This document shows positions 35,560 through 46,939 of a DNA stretch of 64,000 nucleotides, piece by piece. Under the pieces are notes generated by a model. It saw nothing but the letters and a program-made list of their open reading frames with translations. It searched no databases and was not told where the DNA came from. Source of the stretch: Stomorhina lunata. Lineage: Eukaryota > Arthropoda > Insecta > Diptera > Rhiniidae. How positions within the stretch are numbered: position 1 is the first letter of the stretch; every line of letters starts with the position of its first letter. Location of the stretch: positions 136,809,149 through 136,873,148 of the forward strand of contig OW121741.1 of NCBI GenBank assembly GCA_933228675.1. The letters are read 5' to 3'. The position numbers were made by a program, and so were the translations under genes.

Positions 35560-38500
35560 TCATCACAATTTTTCTTTAAGAAAAGTTTCATAAAAATTTT
35601 TCTCTAAGAAAAATTTCATCAATATTTTTCTATCCGAAAAATTCATGAATATTTTTCCATAAGAAAAATTTCATAAAAATTTTTCCATAAGAAAAATTTC
35701 ATAAAAATTTTTCCATAACAAAAATTTCATTAAAATTTTTTCATAACAAAAATTTCATTAAAATTCTTCATCAAGTAAAATATTTTTAAAAATTTAAACA
35801 AAATTTTTGATGAAATTTTTCTTCATAAAAATTTTTCTTTAAAAAAAATTTCATCAAATTTTTTTTAAAGAAAAATTCCATTGAAGCTTTTCTTAACGAA
35901 AAATTTCATCAAATTTTTTCTCTAAAAAAAATTTCATCATAATTTATTTTTAAGAAAAATTTTATCAAAATTTTTATATAAGACAAATTTCATCAAAATT
36001 TTTCTTTAAGAAAAATTTCATCAAAATTTTTCTATAAGAATGTTTTATTAAAATATCTCTATAAAAAAAAAATTTATTAAAAGTTTTCTATTAGAAAAAA
36101 TCCATCAAAATTTTTTTATAAGAAAAATTTCATCAAAATTTTTCTATAAGAAAAATTTCATCAAAATTTTTCTATAAGAAAAATTTCATCAAAATTTTTC
36201 TATAAGAAAAATTTCATTAAAATATTTCTATAAGAAAAAATTTTATTAAAATTTTTCTATAAGAAAATATTCATCAAAATTTTTCTATAAGAAAAATTTC
36301 ATCAAAATTTTTCTATAAGAAAAAATTCATCAAAATTTTTCTATAAGAAAAAATTCATCAAAATTTTTCTATAAGAAAAATGTCATCAAAATTTTTCTAC
36401 GAGAAAAACTTCATCAAAATTTTTCTATAAGAAAAAATTTTATTAAAATTTTTCTATAAGAAAATATTCATCAAAATTTTTCTATGAGAAAAATTTCATC
36501 AAAATTTTTCTATAAGAAAAAATTCATCAAAATTTTTCTATAAGAAAAAATTCATCAAAATTTTTTTATAAGAAAAATGTCATTAAAATTTTTCTACGAG
36601 AAAAACTTCATCAAAATTTTTTTATAAGAAAAAATTCATCAAAATTTTTCTATAAGAAAAAATTCATCAAAATTTTTCCTTAAGAAAAAATTCATCAAAA
36701 TTTTTCTATAAGAAAAAATTCATCAAAATTTTTCTATAAGAAAAAATTCATCAAAATTTTTCTATAAGAAAAAATGCATCAAAATTTTTCTATAAGAAAA
36801 AATGCATCAAAATTTTTCTATAAGAAAAATGTCATCAAAATTTTTCTAAAAGAAAAAATTCATCAAAATTTTTCTATAAGAAAAAATTCATCAAAATTTT
36901 TCTATAAGAAAAATGTCATCAAAATTTTTCTATAAGAAAAACTTCATCAAAATTTTTCTATAAGTAAAACTTCATCAAAATTTTTCTATAAGAAAAAATT
37001 CATCAAAATGTTTCTATAAGAAAAAATTCATAAAAATTTTTCTACAAGAAAAATGTCATCAATTCGTCTATAAGAAAAACTTCATCAAAATTTTTCTATA
37101 AGAAAAAAATCATCAAAATTTTTCCATATGGAAAATAACATCAAAACTTTTCTATATGCAAAATTTCATCAAGATTTTTCTATAAGAAAAATTTCATAAA
37201 AATTTTTCTATAAGAAAAGTTTCATAAAAATTTTTCTATAAGAAAAATTTCATAAAAATTTTTCCATAGGGAACATTTTATCAACATTTTTCTATAAGAA
37301 TTATTTCATCAAAATTTTTTTGTAAAAAAAATCTCATCAAAATTTTTCTATGAGAAACATTTCATCAACATTTTTCTGTAAGAAAAATTTTATCAAAATT
37401 TTCCTGTAAGAAACTGACTTCAGTATTAGAGAGATCTTATTTTGTTAGAGTGGCAAGGTCTTATAACTCTATTCCTAAGTCACTAAGATTATTCTCTAGC
37501 TCTTATAGGCTGCAGAAAAGCCATCTTATTGCCTTTGAATGTTTCCGAATTGGAGTTTCATAGTTCCTTTGATAGTTTTCAGAGTTGTAACTATAATCAT
37601 AATCTTACTATTTTTCTTTCTAGTTTCATAACTATTTAATATTTGGATATTTTTGCTATCGATGAGTGGGTTATTATTATTGTTATTATTATAAATATTA
37701 TTATTAATTTTTTATTATTATTATTATTGTTAATGCTTTTTTGACTATAAGTTGATTTTGTAATTTTGATTAATTGGCCAATTGGCTTTAAAATTACAAT
37801 AAATGGAATAAACAAAAAAAAAAAAAAAAAAAAAAAATTTTATCCAAATTTTCCTGTAAGAAAAATTTTTTCAATTATTTTGTGTAAGAAAAAAATCATC
37901 AAGATTTTTCTTTAAGAAATATGTCATCAAAATTTTTCTATAAGAAAAATTTTGTCAACGTTTTTCTACAAGCAAATGTCATCAAAATTTTTTTATAAGA
38001 AAAATTTCATCAAAATTTTTTTTAAGAAAAATTTCATAAAAATTTTTCGATATGGAAAATAACATCAAAACTTGTCTATAAGAAAAATTTCATCAAGATT
38101 TTTCTATAAGAAAAATTTCATCAACATTTTTCTATAAGAAAAATTTCATCAAAATTTTTCTATAAGAAAACTTTTTTGATTTTTTCTATATGAAAAAAAA
38201 AAATTATCAAAATATTTTTACACGAGAAATTTCATCAAAATTTTTCTATAAGAAAAATTTCTTTAAAATTTTTCTATAAGAAAAATTTTATTAACATTTT
38301 TCTATGAGAAAAATTTCATCAAAAATTTTCTATAAGAAAAATTTCATAAAAAAAAAAATTTATCAAAAATTTTTTATAAGAAAAATTTCATTAAAATTTT
38401 TCTACAAGAAAAGTTTCATCAAATGTTTTCTATTAGAAAAATTTCATCGACATTTTTCTAAAAGAAAACTTTCATCAAAATATTTCTATAAGAATAATTT

Positions 38501-38845
38501 CATCAAAGCTTTGTTGATGAGAAATTCTCTTCAACATTTTTTTACAAGAAAAATTTCATAAAAATTTTTTTATAAGAATGATTTAAAAAAAAAAATTTTT
38601 AATAAGAAAATTTTTATCAAAATTTATCTATAACAAAAATTTCGTAAAAATTTTTCTATTAAAAAATTTCATAAAAATTTTTCTATAAAAAAATTTCATC
38701 AAAATTTTTCTATAAAAAAATTTCATAAAAATTTTTCTAAAAAAAGTTTATTAACATTTTTCCATAAACAAAATTTCTTCAAAATTTTTTTATATAAAAA
38801 AAAATTATAAATTTTTTTCTTTAGAAAAATTTCATTACGTTTATA
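35560..38845 (-). repeat. 28-bp minisatellite array (28-mer family, array 1)
   Basis: About 100 tandem copies of a 28-bp unit reading CATCAAAATTTTTCTATAAG plus AAAAATTT on the plus strand. The most regular copies are at about 36090-37130; the edges are degraded. It is interrupted at 37414-37837 by a poly(A)-tailed insert. It ends about 50 bp beyond the poly(A) signal of the astacin gene at 38968. Its complement is the unit of the array at 61985-63900 and differs slightly from the unit in the astacin B intron. Confidence 0.95.
37414..37837 (+). mobile_element. Retroposed insert with poly(A) tail and target duplication
   Basis: 424 bp of non-repeat sequence inside the 28-bp array. It ends CAATAAATGG...AATAAAC followed by 24 A residues (37814-37837). 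Both sides carry the same ~26-bp stretch (37388-37413 and 37838-37863) with one mismatch. That stretch holds CCTGTAAG, a variant of the usual CTATAAG that I noticed only at these two flanks, so it behaves as a target-site duplication. No coding frame is recognised. It could be the 3' end of a non-LTR element or of a host mRNA. Confidence 0.8.
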
Positions 38846-38894
38846 GGGTAAACTTCAGAGTTCTTTCGTTATGCTTTACAAAAGCAAAAATTTC

Positions 38895-38900
38895 TTTATT
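38895..38900 (-). terminator. Poly(A) signal of astacin A
   Basis: AATAAA on the minus strand, about 70 nt after the TAA stop at 38968-38970. It is the first such signal downstream. Confidence 0.6.
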
Positions 38901-38967
38901 ATATAAATTCATTCAATGAAATTAAAAAATCCATTAAATTAATAAACCTTAATAGTTTATCTTAATT

Positions 38968-39809
38968 TTAGTGTTTCACCGGACAACGATACATCAAATT
39001 CAATTTGTTAATATCACGTTTGCTCATACCACGACGTTGACCCATAATACCGGCAGCCTCTTCCTCCTTCAAAGGTATAATCGTCATCTTACCATTATCG
39101 GAAAAGGCATAAGCGGAATAATGCAAAACACTGCCATAGTCATATTCCTCATCGAAATCATCTACGGTAGTGGAATTGTACTTGTTGAAATTGTGGAGAG
39201 TTCCTGCTTTAATATTTTCCTCGGCAATACGAACATAGTCATCACGATTGGCTGCACTTTGCATATGATAGAAACCCAAGGTATGCAAAAATTCATGGAC
39301 AATTGTACCCAAACGGAAGCAGCCAACATCAATATCGTAGTGTTGTAAATTGTAGTTTTGAGCTCCTCTACGGAGATAACCAACACTAGAGTAGCAGCCA
39401 CCATCAAAACCGGTGATGTTAACGAAATTTTTAATATCGGGGGTAGCTTCTTTGAAGCGGATACAGGAGACACTTTCCAAGATTTGCATACCGCGCAAAA
39501 TGTGGTTTTTGTGAGCGGTATCTAGTTTTCAGAAGAATGAAGAAGAATGTATCAAAAACTATAACTGTTTTTTTTTCTAAGTTTCTAACACTTACCAAAT
39601 TGTGTAAAGAATTTGTAGTAGACGGTGCTGTTGGGCCATCTCATTACCTCATCGCGAAAGCCATTACGTGAGGTTGTTTCTAATACCATATCACCTTCGA
39701 CATAACCAGCTGTTAGCTCAGGATCAGTTTCCACGCGCTTGGCTGGCAAGGCTAGGGACATGCCCAAAAGGCAAGCAAATACCAAAATACTTCTCAAACT
39801 AGGTTGCAT
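38968..39809 (-). CDS. Secreted astacin-type metalloprotease A, 255 aa, two exons
   Basis: Zinc endopeptidase of family M12A, presumably secreted. Exon 1 is 39596-39809 and exon 2 is 38968-39521. The 74-bp intron has a GGTAAG donor and AG acceptor, phase 1, splitting the codon of D72. Signal peptide: residues 1-~21 (LVFACLLGMSLA). The propeptide holds YVEGD (36-40), the aspartate-switch motif. R48|N49-G is a likely tryptic activation site, giving a 207-residue mature enzyme, normal for astacins. Zinc motif HEFLHTLGFYH: H147, H151, H157, with catalytic E148. Cysteines 91, 114, 139 and 251 fit the two standard disulfides. The Met-turn reads SVLHY: Leu204 replaces the usual Met, while the Tyr206 ligand is kept. 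An N-glycosylation site (NST) is at 60. It is a paralogue of the gene at 49763. The start is supported by the signal peptide and upstream TATA box. Confidence 0.93.
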
Positions 39810-39859
39810 GTCTGTTTCGATATCTCTACAATTTAAGACTAAATGGAGAATTTTAGGAA

Positions 39860-39870
39860 CTTTATAAAAG
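39860..39870 (-). promoter_or_regulatory. TATA box of astacin A
   Basis: CTTTTATAAAG on the minus strand, about 50 bp upstream of the start codon. About 25 bp further along is TTTAGTCTTAAATT (near 39841), an initiator-like word also found just upstream of astacin B as CTTAGTCTTAATT. This predicts a 5' leader of roughly 30 nt. Confidence 0.65.
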
Positions 39871-39889
39871 TTCTTTGGGAAATAACGTT

Positions 39890-40300
39890 TATAATCTTAT
39901 CTCATTTTTCTAACTTTATGGACAATGATTTAAAATAATCGCTTAACTACTAGTACTTGCATAGAAATTTATGGCCCATCGAATTTGGCTTTTGCAAATA
40001 CCCATGAATATCTTATCGTCTAAAATTTTCAATAATTTTACTTTTAGCTGATAGTTATCGCGCTTTGATAATATTCAAAGTTTAGACAAAAAGTTAAAAT
40101 CTTATTGGGCACAAGACTTTTTCAAAACAAGTAGCCAATATTTGATAATTATGTGTTAGATAATTGTCGTGCTTTTTTTTCGATAGTATCAGTCAGATAA
40201 CATTGGATGGATAATAGAATAAAATATTATCTCAAGACGAAATATTTTCTCAAGACGTAATTTTGTGAATGAGATGATAACCGACAAGAGTTTTAAGTAA
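39890..40300 (-). promoter_or_regulatory. Cluster of GATA-factor motifs upstream of astacin A
   Basis: About ten WGATAR or close matches within 410 bp, on both strands: near 39896, 40013, 40049, 40055, 40069, 40143, 40160, 40182, 40195, 40229 and 40276. In insects such clusters mark midgut-expressed genes controlled by GATA factors. That role here is inference, and AT-rich DNA produces some matches by chance. Confidence 0.45.
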
Positions 40301-40517
40301 GTTGGGTATATAAAAATAGCTTTTATTTATATTGATCACTAATATTAAGCGATCATGAAGGCAAACATATCTTGAATATATAAAATCAAGAACCTCATTT
40401 CTTTTTTTATTTTTTTACTAAAAGTGTATGATAACACATACAATGGAAAGTCCTAAACCTAACAAAGAAAAAACTATTTTTTTTTCAAAATTACACTAGG
40501 CAAGAGCCAAAATCACA
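40301..40517. other. AT-rich spacer
   Basis: No feature recognised between the promoter region of astacin A and the MITE at 40518. Confidence 0.5.
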
Positions 40518-40851
40518 ATCAGGGGCTAAATTACCGCATTCGATATCGATCGAAAACTCAGACATTTAAGCGAATATTGTGAAGTATACTTTAGGGATGT
40601 TCAAAGTTACTTCGATGCAAAAAGTTTATTGAAATTTGGTATCCATTTTGATTCGTTTTTAAAAACATTCAATTGAAACGCTATTACTATTGTTCATCTT
40701 TTGGCAAATAATTTCAAAAAAATTTAGTAAACTGTGCATCTTTTAAATGATTTTGATTATCCTTAAAGTATGCTATACAAATGTTTTGAAAATATCTAAG
40801 ATTTCGATCGATATCGAATGCCGTAATTTGGCCCCAGGTTTTATTTTTTTT
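40518..40851. mobile_element. CGATATCG inverted-repeat MITE, full copy
   Basis: About 334 bp. The left end CAGGGGCTAAATTACCGC leads into ATTCGATATCGATCGAAA. The right end is the inverse (TTTCGATCGATATCGAATGC, then CGTAATTTGGCCCC). The ~38-bp termini match closely apart from CCGC/CGGC. Internal landmarks are GTATACTTTAGGGATG and CCTTAAAGTATGC. No coding capacity. No clear target duplication. Confidence 0.75.
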
Positions 40852-40914
40852 GTACAAAATCAATGTTTTAGACCAACAGTTTTTGTTTCTAATCAGATGA
40901 TAGTCTTCGCTTTA

Positions 40915-41702
40915 CACTAGTCGGTATATTTATTTTGACATACCAGTTGTTTTCCTTATTTTTTTACTTCCGGTCCTATGCAATTAAAAAAAAGAAATTG
41001 AAAATAGTAACAAATATTGTAATTTATTACAAAACAAAAGACTTTTAACATTTTAAATGTTTTGTATAATTTTTTTAATTGAAACTAAAAGATAAAATTT
41101 CAGGATGTGGCTTAAGTATTTTGACATGTTTTTACAGAGCGTATTTAAAAAAATTGGGAACTTCAAGGTCGACAAAAATTAATAACAATTATTTGAAGTA
41201 ATCAAAAATGTATCCTCCTTAAGCATTTAAAACTTTTTGGAGGCTGTTTGGAACGGAATCCACCAAGGACTGAAGAAACTCCATTGAAATCTCTTGCAAA
41301 GCATTTGCGAGCACAGTGATCGTTTTATATTTTATCTTGTCAAATACGCAGATCTATTTCGCTTCATGTATGACTACACATTTTCTGTAACATTCAAATC
41401 TGGACTTTGGGGAGGCCAATCTAGAGTTTAAACACCAGCCTCTGTTCGAAATTTCGTGTTCATCTTGCCATGACATGCAGCGTTAGCCTCTTGGAAAATG
41501 AATGCTTCTCCGATTGATCTATCGCCGGAGGCAAATGCATATTTTTTCAATATTCTAAAATATTGATGTTTTTTTGTTAATGGAACCATCAACAGGAACC
41601 AAGTCCCTTACTCCACTTCATGAAATGGATCCCCAAAATATAACGCTTTCACCTTCATGGCTTACTTTCTGGCACATGTCAAAATAAATATGCCGACTAG
41701 TC
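40915..41702 (-). mobile_element. Decayed Tc1-like element with intact inverted termini
   Basis: Termini of about 26 bp share ACTAGTCGG, then ATATTTATTTTGACAT, differing by one base (T/C) within the shared stretch. TA flanks lie at 40913-40914 and 41703-41704. The 788-bp length shows that roughly the first half of the transposase is gone. Confidence 0.8.
41120..41675 (-). pseudogene. Tc1-like transposase remnant (C-terminal half)
   Basis: The minus strand reads ESVIFWGSIS, a stop, SGVRDLVPVDGS and later FQEANAACHG, then LDWPPQSPDLNVTENVWS. These are the order and motifs of a Tc1 catalytic domain. The position usually occupied by the second catalytic Asp (DNAA-type motif) is Ala (EANAAC). At least two in-frame stops are present. 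The DNA-binding half is absent. It is inactive. Confidence 0.8.
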
Positions 41703-41704
41703 TA

Positions 41705-42049
41705 TGTTGATATTTTGTATAGACATTATAATTCGTATTTATTTTGTTTCGCAAGAAAAGATTGCGCCCACCAAAAGTTTTTGGTTTTTTTATTACAGTT
41801 ATATATAATTGGAACAAATTGGGATCCCAGTGCAATAAACGTATTTTTTTTTTTAATAAATGACTTTTGATGAGGCTGTCCTAGTTAGTTAACCCTATAT
41901 TCAAAACTACTTGCCCAATTTTTTTGTTAAGTACATCAATAGATGAAGAACAAAATTTTCCTTGTGGCGCACAGTGGGATTTTTTCATACATATCTTAGC
42001 AAAAAATATAAGAAGGGCTCATATTATATTAGTTAATAAAACCTTAAAG
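41705..42049. other. AT-rich spacer
   Basis: No gene recognised. May contain fragments of an older Tc1 terminus; nothing certain. Confidence 0.4.
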
Positions 42050-42640
42050 TTTTACTTAAATTTACCAAGCCCATTGCTCCCCGCCCATATAGGCTGAATA
42101 TTATAGGCGACCATTATGAAACTCTGCATAGCCTATCAGTATTACGGAGTTGAATTAGGTGAAAAGTTTCATTGAGATCTACCACGCCCATCGCTTCCCG
42201 TCTACATAGCCCGAAAATATTTCTTCTTTCCAAATGTTTGTTTCTTAAGCGATCGTTAATAAACTCTAAACAGACTATTAGTGTTACAAATTATATTATG
42301 TGGAAAGTTTCATTGAAATCTGCCACACCTATCGCTCCCCGCCCATATACCCCGAAAATAATTTTTCGACCCCAAATATATGTTTCTAAACCGATCGTAA
42401 CTAAACTCGTCATATGTTATCAGTGTTACAAAGTTGAAATATAAAGATAGTTTCATGGAAATCTGCCACGCCCAATGTCCACCGCACATATAAGCCGAAA
42501 ATATTATTTCTTTTTAAATTCGTATTTCTTCACCAAAAGTCAAAAAACTTACCACAAATTATCAGTGTTACAAAGCAGAAATATATACAAATATATACAA
42601 AGTTTCAAGAAAATTTGCCACGCCCATCTCCACTTAATGT
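42050..42640 (+). repeat. Tandem repeat, ~143-bp unit, four to five diverged copies
   Basis: Units are anchored at ACCAAGCCC (42064), CATTGAGATCTACCACGCCC (near 42168), CATTGAAATCTGCCACACC (near 42310), CATGGAAATCTGCCACGCCC (near 42453) and CAAGAAAATTTGCCACGCCC (near 42606). Each is followed by CCCGCCCATATA-like and CCGAAAATA words and then TATCAGTGTTACAAAG. Spacing is about 142-153 bp. The unit is richer in C than its surroundings. The open frame at 42172-42444 is a product of the repeat. Confidence 0.8.
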
Positions 42641-42785
42641 TCTCCAAAACATAAAAATGAATTACTATCAAAATTAATTACAATTATAGGCTTTTATTCA
42701 CCTTCTATCATTTTTTTAACGACATCATCAAATTCTAAAACATTTTTTTAAGGTTTAAATCCTATGCTGATAACATAAGGATCTG

Positions 42786-43078
42786 GGGGCAAATTACCGC
42801 ATTCGATATTGATCGAAAACTCAGATGTTCAAAGCTACTTCGATGCAAAAAGTTTAATGAAATTTGGTATCCGTTTTGATTAGTTTTTAAAAACATATAG
42901 TTCAATTAAAACTCTTTTACTATTGGTCATCTTTTGGCAAATAACTACAAAAAAAAAAAAATAAAGTGAACTGAGCATCTTTTAAATAACTTTGATTATC
43001 CTTAAAATATGCTATACAAATGTTTTCAAAATATCTAAGATTTCGATAGAAATTGAATGCGGTAATTTGGGCCCTGTT
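42786..43078. mobile_element. CGATATCG MITE, second full copy
   Basis: From CTGGGGGCAAATTACCGC plus ATTCGATATTGATCGAAA to TTTCGATAGAAATTGAATGC then GGTAATTTGGGCCC. It has lost the TATACTTTAGGG stretch kept in the copy at 40518. Confidence 0.7.
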
Positions 43079-44185
43079 TTGTTTATCTAATTCATCACTT
43101 CTTTTTAAAACCTGTTATATACTTAACAAATCGTTGTTGTAATATGAAAAATTATTAAGCCTAAAAGTATGCAATCCTTTTTATGTATGATGTTTCTTTG
43201 AAATATTGAGGTGAAATTTCATATGACTTTTTTTTTACAAAATTTATAACTTTGTTCAACAGTAGGGAATATTATGGGAATTTTATTTATTAAATCGAAA
43301 GAATACACTTCCACCTTTTATTTTATTGTAACCAGAACTCAAAGCTAGATGAAGCTAACTTCTTTTCTTCCAAGAAAACTCAAAGCACTGCAAGTGCCAT
43401 CATTAAAACCTAAATATCTTGTAAACTATTATAGGTTTCTAATATTTTATATATGTTTTCTTAATAAATTTATAAGTACTATATTTTCAAAATATACTTA
43501 GAGTAAACATATATCGCAAAAATAAATTATGTAACCGAACCATTGAAATTCATGAAAATCTGAGGCAGTTTCTGAGGAAAAAAATCTAATGATGCATTTC
43601 CCTTAACTAAGCAGTTCTCTACAAAACTGCATCATTACATTTTTGATATTTTATACTCGAAAAGTTTATTTTTTTATACTTGAATAATGTATTTTTTTTG
43701 ACGTGCTACATAAGTTTTTTGTGTGATCAACGGTTTTGAAGTTATTCGTTTTTGAAGAAATTCAAAAAAATTTTATTTTTTTTAAATTTCATAAAAATTC
43801 AAAGTGGCAAAATCTTATCATCGTTACTTGACTTTTGTAAAACTGTGAAAATTTCAAATAATATTGGCCTTATATTATGCAAATCCATCGATTAGTAGTA
43901 ATTTTATTAAGAATATTGTAAAAATACCCAAATTTAAAGAAAATGTATCATGTAAAACCTATTTTTTTAAAAGAAATTAAGTTGACTCCATAAGATACTT
44001 TCATGAGAATTGGCATTAAACATTTATTTATTTGCTACTAGATCAAAGCCTGTTAAAATCGTTCAAAATTTTGGGGTACATCTCAAAAAATTTTCTCTCC
44101 GGAATATAGCGTTTTGACTGAAGGTTGTGACGAGAAATAGTCCATTAAATATTTTCTTTGCACTTGCTTGTTCTGAAGACAAATA
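43079..44185. other. AT-rich intergenic DNA
   Basis: No gene, RNA or repeat unit recognised. Confidence 0.55.
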
Positions 44186-44345
44186 GCCTCATTCGATATC
44201 GATCGAAAACCCAGACTTTAAAGCAAATATTGTGTAACATACTTTAGGGATTTTCATAATAATTTATTTTGAAAAAAAGTTTAATAAAATTTGATATATA
44301 AATATATCCTTTTGTTTGTCAAAACATTTAGTTAAAATGATATTC
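44186..44345 (+). mobile_element. CGATATCG MITE, left-half fragment
   Basis: Contains CATTCGATATCGATCGAAAA, then CCCAGACTTTAAAGC and ACTTTAGGGAT as in the left half of the family. The right half is absent. Confidence 0.55.
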
Positions 44346-46613
44346 TTTTAATAACAGGGAACTTTTGACAAAAAAGTTACAATGTAGTAAGCCTTATATT
44401 TCTTTTTCTACTTTATATGACTCCTAGTGGAGCATAAGGCCTCAAGCCTTATATTTAAGATTTTTCAATATAAAGATATTGCACTCCATACATTTTTTTC
44501 CTGTCAAAAGTGAAATTAAAGTGGACAAAGAACAATTAAAAACACATAAACGCGCAAACAAACATATATTTCATAAGTTCGCGTGTGTGCCTTAGCTTTC
44601 TCTCGTTGGATTACCTTCTCCATTAGTTGATTCCAAATAAGACTAAAAGCGGTATACTCTCTTTTTGATGGGACTTATCAAAGGGACCATACGGCAAATC
44701 AAGTGAAACCTTTTTATATTATAGAGTCATTGATTATACGTATATTTTATTTAGATTGTCCCAAAAGTATGCTTCACAAATATTTCTGAAATATGTTACA
44801 CTTTGTTCGATATTTAATGAGGCGATTAGGGAGGGCCCTTGTAAAACAATGGATGTTAAAGACATTAACATTAACCCAACTTAACATAAGTTTGGTTTTT
44901 ATTTTGGTCTTTAAACCAAAAACTATTCTACTAAAATCGCTAATCTCAAATCAATCCTCCTTCTGCTCTTTGTGAATAATTTAGCTTTTGTAGTAGACCA
45001 TCATTTATTATAGCCTAAGGTTTAGTATTAATTTTTATTATTGTATTTATTCTTGGTTATTATTTCCAACTATTTTTTGCCTTTTCTCATCATTTCAGTT
45101 AAGTTCACACTTAAAGAATATTCTTTTCATATAATTTTGTAACTACACACCCAAAAATTACTGCAATGTGAACTTATCTTTACACTCCTAATTTATTATA
45201 ATGAAAATCTGTTTCAGTTTTTTTTCTGTTTGTTTAATTTTCGTTTTAAACCCTTAAGATATGCTTTTATAATTCATTTCATTTTGAATTTCTATTCATT
45301 AACAAAAATAATAGAACTGAATAGATTTGATTCATTCTTAAAGCGTGAATACGTGTGTAAATAAGTGAATGAATAGAAAAGATTTTAAGAGCGGTGAATT
45401 TTGAGGTAGGAGAAAGCCTTTTAAGGGGGCCTTGAAAGATAAATAAATATAAATAGTTTAATTTGAATTATATTTGTTTAATTTGTGAAGAATGAAATGT
45501 CGACATTCCAAAATTGTTAATTGGGAAGTTAACTAACGTTAAGTAAAATAAAGTCATATGAGGGCCTATCAATATACATATATAAATATATCTCTCCCAA
45601 AGAAAGTTAATTGTATCTTTTACAAGAATATATATGTACTTATAACAAATCTATATTAAATTTCTTTTCCATTGTTATAAAGTCGTTTGAAGACGAGTTC
45701 CTAAAGTAGAGGCCCGACTATTTTCCCTTTATTTTTAGGTGCTAAAGTGTGTGTAAGTTTATGTGTTAATATTATTAATGGTTGTAACCAAACAAAAAGA
45801 CAGCTGATAATAATCAAAGCAGGTAAAGTAATTAATAATAAAACCTATGTGACATGTGTATGTGTGCTAATTTAACCCATTCTCTACCACACAATAACAA
45901 TAAAATTTGATATTATTCGTAATGTATTCGTAATCTCTTCGGGATTGATCAGCACTTTAGAGTCTAATTTCTGCAATTGATTTAAATAATTTTTTATCTT
46001 TAGGTTAAAATTGTGTTGCATACTTCAAGGAAGCTTGAAATACTATTGCCATACACTTTTTTTATCAGGAATCTATAAAAATTACATTTTTATTTCAAAT
46101 ACTTTAATTTTAATAGAATATCCGAATTAGGGGCTTAGGGGCAAACTCTCTTTCGTTTCGAAATTTATGAGATTTCGGAAAAAATATGTAGTTTAATTGC
46201 GTTAAAAACATAAAAAAACTTCATGGGTTCACTTAATGTTTTCTTATAGATTTGACTTTCTAAAACAGAAAAGGTATTCAAAACATTTTATCACATCCGC
46301 ATTCACTCATAAAGTGTTAACATCTTTTGTATGGGGAGTATTTTTTATATTGCCAAAATTTTAATCAAGAAGAATTGAATTTTTTAAAAAACTCAATAAA
46401 ATATAAAAGAGAACTAAATTAGCTTTGTCTTAAGTTATCAAAATAAAAAATTCATGTTTTTTTTTTAACTAAAAACTCATTTTCTTGACGATAAACAGGA
46501 AAAGAAGTACTAAATGGTCGATCTTTTTCAAAATATAATAGAAATTGCTTGGTTTTTTTCATATAAGAAAATTATCCCCATTTCTCATGTTGGTTTCAAA
46601 AATCATTTTTTAA
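44346..46613. other. AT-rich intergenic DNA
   Basis: No gene is supported. The 60-codon frame at 44793-44975 has no recognisable domain. Runs of TATATA/ATATAT and ATGTGT simple sequence occur. Confidence 0.55.
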
Positions 46614-46870
46614 AGGTTTGTTTAACAAATTTTAAGAATTGTAAATTTTCTTTCCAATGTCATAAAATGAACTAAAGGAAAATTAAAAATCTGAAAATTT
46701 TCGCCGTATTTGCAATTTGAAATTGTAGATTTTCGCGAACATGTAAATTCAGGGATTTTTTAATTTTTGATAAAAAAAAGACAACCTCAAGATAATGTAG
46801 AAGAATAAAACCAAGTATACCATTTTGATAGTCTTGGACAACAAATTGTCATAAAATGCTATGCTTTTTA
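46614..46870 (+). repeat. Relic copy of the AT-rich repeat seen at 27336-27900
   Basis: Shares TTTGTTTAACAAAT, TTTCGCCGTA, GAAATTGTAGATTTTCGCGA and related words in the same order. Weak and diverged. Confidence 0.4.
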
Positions 46871-46939
46871 TTTTTTTAGAAAAAAATAACAGTTATTTTT
46901 TCTAGCAAAAATAAAGGTTATTTATACCCTACCCGTGTA

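Noticed and set aside
35560..38845. CRISPR-like array
   Set aside because: Units are contiguous 28-mers without unique spacers, in a eukaryotic genome; it is a minisatellite.
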